Shown one piece after another: positions 5,870 to 9,629 of a stretch of DNA of 9,629 bases (positions are counted from its first letter, which is position 1; each line of letters starts with the position of its first letter). The stretch is from positions 1-9,629 of the forward strand of contig JAPKHB010000126.1 of NCBI GenBank assembly GCA_026647295.1, written 5' to 3'. A model generated the notes under the pieces. That model was not told where the DNA came from. It saw only the letters and a program-made list of their open reading frames with translations, and made no database searches. Source of the DNA: Planctomycetota bacterium (lineage in GTDB: Bacteria; Planctomycetota; PLA2; JAEUHO01). Both the position numbers and the translations under genes were made by a program.

Positions 5870-6874
5870 TCATCGGATGCGGGGGTCGATCACCCCGTAC
5901 AGGACGTCGACCACGAGGTTGACGACGATGAAGGTGGCGACGAAGAGCAGCAACGAGCCGGCGAGCGCGCTGTGGTTGGTGCGCAACGCCCCCTGCACCA
6001 TGTAGGAGCCGATCGCGTCCCAGCCGAACACGTGTTCGGTGAGGACGGCCCCGCTCAACAGCGCGCCCAGCTGCAGCCCCGTGATGGTGACGATGGGGAT
6101 CCAGGCGTTGCGCCGGACGTGGCGCCGGATGACCCGCGCCTCCGTCAGGCCCTTGGCCCGCGCCGTGGTCACGTAGTCCTTGCCCAGTTCCTCCAGGAGG
6201 GCCGAGCGGGTCATGCGGGTGATCGCCGCGAGCGGGATCGTCGACAGCGCCAGCGCCGCCAGCGCCATGTGGTGCAGCGCCCCCAGGAAGATGCCCAGGT
6301 CGCCGCGCAGCAGGGGCTCCAGGAGCCAGAAGCGCGTCCGGTGGTAGCCGGGCGGCGCGAAGTCCGACGGGTTCCAGCCGCTGAAGGGGAAGAGCCCGAG
6401 TTCCACGCCGAGCAGCCCCATCAGCATCATGCCCAGCCAGAACACGGGCACGCTGATCCCCCCCAGCGCGAGCAACTGCCCCAGGGCGTCCAGCCAGGTG
6501 CCGGGCCGTAGCGCGGAGCGCGTGCCCAGGAAGGTCCCCAGCACGAACGCCAGGCCGAGCGCGACGAACGCGAGTTCGATCGTGGCGGGGAAGCGTTTGA
6601 GCAGTTCGGCGCGGACCTCGAGCTGGGGGTTGAGCACGTCGTGGCCGAAGTCCAGTTCCACGGCCCGCGCCAGGTAGCGCCCGTAGCGCTCGGGCAGCGA
6701 GCCCTCCAGGTTGAGCGACGAGCGGCAGGCCTCGGTGGCCTCGGGCGTCTTGTACTTGTCCTTCTCGGCGCAGGGGTCGCCCGGCAGGTGGGCGACCACC
6801 AGGAAGACCACGACCGAGGCCGCGAGCAGCAGGGGGACGGCGACCAGCAGCCGACGGACGACGAACACGAGCAC
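5870..6874 (-). CDS. dppB-like: DppB/OppB-type ABC transporter permease
   Basis: 334 residues from a GTG at 6874, with GGAAGG ten bases upstream. The N-terminus 'MLVFVVRRLLVAVPLLLAAS' with 'HLPGDP' at 29-34 is the usual DppB opening. 'PERYGRYLARAVELDFG' (61-77) and 'KRFPATIELAF' (93-103) match the conserved periplasmic loop and the start of helix 2. The EAA loop is at ~233-260 ('DYVTTARAKGLTEARVIRRH'), and 'FGWDAIG' near 283-289 and the ending 'YGVIDPRIR' are family hallmarks. The first periplasmic loop has two cysteines (C35 and C50), which could form a disulfide. The gene begins 17 bases after the binding-protein stop, so both are co-transcribed. Confidence 0.93.
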   Translation of the reverse strand: MLVFVVRRLLVAVPLLLAASVVVFLVVAHLPGDPCAEKDKYKTPEATEACRSSLNLEGSLPERYGRYLARAVELDFGHDVLNPQLEVRAELLKRFPATIELAFVALGLAFVLGTFLGTRSALRPGTWLDALGQLLALGGISVPVFWLGMMLMGLLGVELGLFPFSGWNPSDFAPPGYHRTRFWLLEPLLRGDLGIFLGALHHMALAALALSTIPLAAITRMTRSALLEELGKDYVTTARAKGLTEARVIRRHVRRNAWIPIVTITGLQLGALLSGAVLTEHVFGWDAIGSYMVQGALRTNHSALAGSLLLFVATFIVVNLVVDVLYGVIDPRIR

Positions 6875-6891
6875 GCGGGGCCCGCCTTCCG

Positions 6892-8472
6892 CTACTCGTA
6901 GCCGGCCTCGCGCAACAGGGCGCGGGCGCGCGCGAGGTCCCGCGGCCGGTCCTCGATGTGGGCCGCAAAGCCCGGGAAGATCGGGGGCACCGGGACCACC
7001 GCCGGCTCGGCGTAGCCCCGGTAGGCCAGGCGGATCAGGCCCTCCTTGTGCAGCGCGTGCGCGACCGCCCGGCGCACGCGGGGGTCGTCAAACGGCGCCT
7101 TCTGGGTGTTCATGGCGAGGTAGCAGAGCGTGGACTGGGGCCGGCGCGCCACGACGACGTCCGGGTGGGCCTCGAGCCGGGGGATCGTGTCCGGGCCGAG
7201 GTTGTCGATCAGGTCGGCCCCTTGCGCGTTCATGAGGCGCTCGGCGCGCACGGTGGGGTCGTCGGCCACGCGGAAGTACACGTCCTTCAGCGCCGGCGGC
7301 CGGTCCCACCAGGCGTCGTGGCGCGTCAGGTGGATCTCGCGGCCCGAGTCCCAGGCGACGAAGCGAAAGGGCCCCGTGCCCACGGGGTGCACGCGGATGC
7401 GCGGGCCGTGCTCGGCGAGCGCCTTGGGCGAGATGATGGAGCAGGTGAACAGGGCGAGTTGGGGCAGGAAGAAGGGCGGCGCCGGCTCCTTGCAGCGGAA
7501 CACGACCTCGAGCGGGTGCGCCCCCGGCTCCACGCGCTCCACGAAGCCGAACAGCGCCTTCCAGTTGGACCACGACCCGTCGGGGAAGGCAAAGGGGTGG
7601 CGGGGGTCGCGCTGGCGCTCGAAGGTGGCCACGACCGCCGCCGCGTCCAGCGGCGCCCCGTCGTGGAACGTGACGCCCGCCCGGAGCTGGAAGGTCCAGG
7701 TGCGGTGGTCGGCGCTGACGGCCCAACTCGTCGCGAGCGCGGGCTCGACCTCGATCGTCCCCGGCTTGTAGCGCACCAGCGTGTCGTAGACCTGCTCGAT
7801 CACCATCGAGCTCTCCCCGTCGGTCACGTCGCCTGCGTCCAGGCTCTTCGTGTCGCCGCTGCGCAGGAAGACCAGGGCCCCGTCCCGGGGGCCCTCGGCG
7901 AGCCGCAGGATCGGGTGGGTCATGTGTTCGACCTCGAAGGGCCCGTGCCCGCGGCGGTAGGCGATGCGCCGGTCGCAGAACACGAGCGGCACCAGCGGGG
8001 CGTCCTCGAAGACGCGCTCCTGCACCCGGGTGAAGAGGCGGACGCGCTCGGCCTCGTCGTGCGTGCGCCGGCTCTGGTCGAGCCACGCGTCCACCTCCGG
8101 GTTCCGGTAGAAGGAGATGTTGTTGGCGCTGCCGACGACCGCGCTGTCGGAGTGGAGCAGCGTGCGCAGGTAGTTGTCGGCGTCGGGCACATCGGGCGAC
8201 CAGCCGAGCAGCGCGAGCTGGTGCTCGCCCCGCTCGCAGTGCTGGAGGTACTCGGCCCAGCGCAGCGGGCGGATCTCCACGGCGAAGCCCGCCTCCTCCA
8301 GGTCCCCCGCCACCTGCTTGGCCACCGCGGCCGGCCAGGGCAGGTAGGGCCGGCTGCTCTCGCCGTAGGAGAGCACGACCTTGAGGCGCGGCTCGGGCTC
8401 GCCGCAGGCCGGAAGGAGCAGCCCGGCGGCCAGCAGCGGGGCGAGGAGGCGGCGCGGGACGCAGCGGGGCAT
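6892..8472 (-). CDS. Peptide-type ABC substrate-binding lipoprotein (DppA/OppA family), apparently circularly permuted
   Basis: 526 residues. Start: ATG at 8472 with GGAG six bases upstream. A lipoprotein signal (residues 1-23, lipobox LPAC, Cys23) anchors it to a membrane. The domain order is unusual. Residues ~30-195 match the normal C-terminal third of DppA-like proteins: 'SYGESSRPYLPWP', 'GEHQLALLGWSPDVPDADN', 'RVQERVFEDAPLVPL'. Residues ~198-526 match the normal N-terminal two-thirds: 'ALVFLRSGDTKSLDAGDVTD', 'EQVYDTLVRYKPGT', 'VGTGPFRF', 'RRAVAHALHKEGLI'. The protein ends 'ARALLREAGYE', a site normally just before the C-terminal part. Each segment occurs once, total length is normal, and no leftover lies between its stop and the DppB gene. 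It should deliver the substrate to the DppB/DppC-like channel. The family is certain; the permutation is a reading from memory of family sequence order. Confidence 0.92.
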   Translation of the reverse strand: MPRCVPRRLLAPLLAAGLLLPACGEPEPRLKVVLSYGESSRPYLPWPAAVAKQVAGDLEEAGFAVEIRPLRWAEYLQHCERGEHQLALLGWSPDVPDADNYLRTLLHSDSAVVGSANNISFYRNPEVDAWLDQSRRTHDEAERVRLFTRVQERVFEDAPLVPLVFCDRRIAYRRGHGPFEVEHMTHPILRLAEGPRDGALVFLRSGDTKSLDAGDVTDGESSMVIEQVYDTLVRYKPGTIEVEPALATSWAVSADHRTWTFQLRAGVTFHDGAPLDAAAVVATFERQRDPRHPFAFPDGSWSNWKALFGFVERVEPGAHPLEVVFRCKEPAPPFFLPQLALFTCSIISPKALAEHGPRIRVHPVGTGPFRFVAWDSGREIHLTRHDAWWDRPPALKDVYFRVADDPTVRAERLMNAQGADLIDNLGPDTIPRLEAHPDVVVARRPQSTLCYLAMNTQKAPFDDPRVRRAVAHALHKEGLIRLAYRGYAEPAVVPVPPIFPGFAAHIEDRPRDLARARALLREAGYE

Positions 8473-8478
8473 CGGGAT

Positions 8479-8482
8479 CTCC
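8479..8482 (-). promoter_or_regulatory. Ribosome binding site of the substrate-binding lipoprotein
   Basis: GGAG (CTCC on the plus strand) six bases before the ATG at 8472. It matters because the frame stays open far upstream. This site and the lipobox together fix the N-terminus, and so show that the C-lobe segment directly follows the signal peptide. Confidence 0.7.
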
Positions 8483-8498
8483 AAGGGCCGGCGGGATG

Positions 8499-9629
8499 CT
8501 ACCAGCCGTGGTGGTACGCGTCCCGCGCGAGGTCGTCGGCGCCCAGGCCCAGCGCGGCGCACAACGCGGCGAACGCGGCGGGTTCGAGGGCCAGCGCGCG
8601 CGCGCGCGCCGCCGCGCGCTCGGCCTCGGGGCGGGCGTCGAGCCACAGCCGCAGCGCGCGCGGCGCTTCGGGGGGCCGGGGCGGCGCGCCCTCGGGCCCC
8701 GGGTACAGGGCGGCGGCGAGGGCCCGGCGCAACGCCCGGCGCGCCTCGGGCCGCGCCCCGTCGAAGGCGCGGCGCAGCGCGCTCCACTGGCGGTCGCTCG
8801 CCCGCCAGGCCGCGCGCGCCTCGGGCGTGAGCCCGTCCCACCGGGCCGCGAGCGCCGCGAGCCACGCCGCCCGCTCGGCCTCCGACACCTGCTGCGGGCC
8901 GTCGAGCGCCAGCGAGGCGAAGAAGGCGCGCGCCTCCAGCGCCGCGGCGGCGCGGGCCTGGTCGAGGCCGTCCGCGCGGGTCCCCACCACGACGCGCGAG
9001 AGGCGGTCCAGGACCAGGAGGAGTTGCACGGCCGGGGCGTAACGCTCGCCGCTCGCGCGCCGCTCGAGCGCCGCGACCATGCGCCGGCCGAGGTCGGCCA
9101 GGCCGGCCGCGAGAGCCTCCGGGTCGCCCTCGAAGGCGCGCACGAAGGCGCCCACCGCGAGGTAGCCGCGCGCGGCCGCGGCCCCGCCTGCGGCGAGGTC
9201 CGCGCGCAGCGCCGCCTCGAGGTAGGGCCGCTGGGCGAGCGCGACCCGCGCCCCCAGCGCCGCCTCGATCGCCGCGCCGACGGCCCGCAGGTCGCTCCCG
9301 GTCACCGGCGCCCCGTCCGGACCCCGGGCCACGACCTCCGCGAGCGCCTCGCCGGCGTGGAAGCTCGGCTCGTAGAAGGCGGGGACCTCCGGCTCCAGCC
9401 CGGCCACGAAGGCCTCCACGAGCGCGAGCGTGGCGGCGTCGGTCCGGGGCGCCACCCCCAGCGCGAGCACCCACTGGTGCGCGCTCGCGCGCAGGAGCCG
9501 CGCGCGGCCCGCCGCGGCCCGGCCCTGCCAGGCGGTGCTCACGCGCGCCTCGGCCGCCGGGCGGCCGAGCACCGCGACCTCGCGCAGGTCGAGCAGCCCG
9601 GCGGCGGGCCCGCCGAGCCCGTGCGCCGT
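8499..9629 (-). CDS. Unrecognised alanine- and arginine-rich protein, first gene of the transporter operon in this window, 5' partial
   Basis: The frame is open to the right edge (376 residues in the window). A GTG at 9572, with GAGG five bases upstream, is a possible start (357 residues), but the residues before it ('LLDLREV') also read like protein, so the start is unresolved. I do not recognise the family. The visible part is mostly amphipathic alpha helix with many Ala, Arg, Glu and Leu, few cysteines, no membrane segment and no clear catalytic motif. Mid-protein stretches such as 'YLAVGAFVRAFEGDPEALAA' and 'VQLLLVLDRLSRVVVG', and later 'WDGLTPEARAAWRASDRQW', suggest a helical-bundle or repeat fold. 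It ends 'DAYHHGW'. Codon use matches its neighbours. The stop is 26 bases before the binding-protein start, so co-transcription with the importer is likely; a role in it is only inferred from position. Confidence 0.7.
   Translation of the reverse strand, partial: TAHGLGGPAAGLLDLREVAVLGRPAAEARVSTAWQGRAAAGRARLLRASAHQWVLALGVAPRTDAATLALVEAFVAGLEPEVPAFYEPSFHAGEALAEVVARGPDGAPVTGSDLRAVGAAIEAALGARVALAQRPYLEAALRADLAAGGAAAARGYLAVGAFVRAFEGDPEALAAGLADLGRRMVAALERRASGERYAPAVQLLLVLDRLSRVVVGTRADGLDQARAAAALEARAFFASLALDGPQQVSEAERAAWLAALAARWDGLTPEARAAWRASDRQWSALRRAFDGARPEARRALRRALAAALYPGPEGAPPRPPEAPRALRLWLDARPEAERAAARARALALEPAAFAALCAALGLGADDLARDAYHHGW

Noticed and set aside
5144..6511. Long plus-strand open frame opposite the two permease genes
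   Set aside because: Rich in His, Gln, Arg and Gly with no domain; a shadow of the permeases.
6892..8472. The binding protein as two separate genes or a fusion of two different proteins
   Set aside because: One uninterrupted frame, one signal peptide, each conserved block present once, and a total length normal for a single DppA-like protein; permutation explains all of it more simply.
6958..9042. Long plus-strand open frame opposite the binding-protein and unknown genes
   Set aside because: Antisense shadow without recognisable domains or a good start site.
8473..9474. Upstream in-frame extension of the substrate-binding lipoprotein
   Set aside because: The lipoprotein signal peptide starts exactly at 8472 behind GGAG, and the extension overlaps the unknown gene in another frame with low-complexity translation.

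Overview
The window is very GC-rich (roughly 70-75%, with almost every codon ending in G or C) and densely coding. Lipoprotein signals, a multi-copy D-x-D-G-D calcium-loop protein and an Omp85 barrel fragment point to a Gram-negative, deep-branching bacterium. Planctomycetota, Myxococcota or Acidobacteriota would all fit; the sequence alone does not decide. No rRNA, tRNA, CRISPR array or insertion sequence was seen.

Plus-strand half (1-4957). A 5'-partial reading frame covers the left edge. Its first ~260 bases encode part of an Omp85/BamA-like barrel with different codon use. They are joined in frame to a CRTAC1-type protein with seven calcium-loop repeats and a C-terminal ASPIC/UnbV domain. 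Its stop overlaps the start of a 742-residue B12-binding-type radical SAM enzyme that carries a C-terminal PqqD-like domain (RiPP recognition element). Twenty-five bases later lies a 60-residue proline-rich peptide gene with its own ribosome binding site. Enzyme, fused recognition domain and tiny downstream ORF together look like a candidate RiPP-type peptide-modification locus. A secreted four-EF-hand protein follows, with a recent internal duplication.

Minus-strand half (4973-9629). A strong inverted repeat separates the convergent halves. Read right to left, the minus strand holds an unrecognised alanine-rich protein (running off the right edge), a DppA/OppA-type peptide-binding lipoprotein, a DppB-type permease and a DppC-type permease, with gaps of 26, 17 and 18 bases. 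This is a peptide-type ABC importer operon. No ATPase genes are present, and none can follow DppC because the next gene is convergent.

The most striking observation is that the binding lipoprotein appears circularly permuted. The segment that normally forms the C-terminal third of DppA-family proteins comes directly after the lipobox. The normal N-terminal two-thirds follows, and the protein ends at the 'LLREAGY' position that is normally internal. The second main observation is the radical SAM/recognition-domain/small-peptide module with a CX4CX2C cluster motif.
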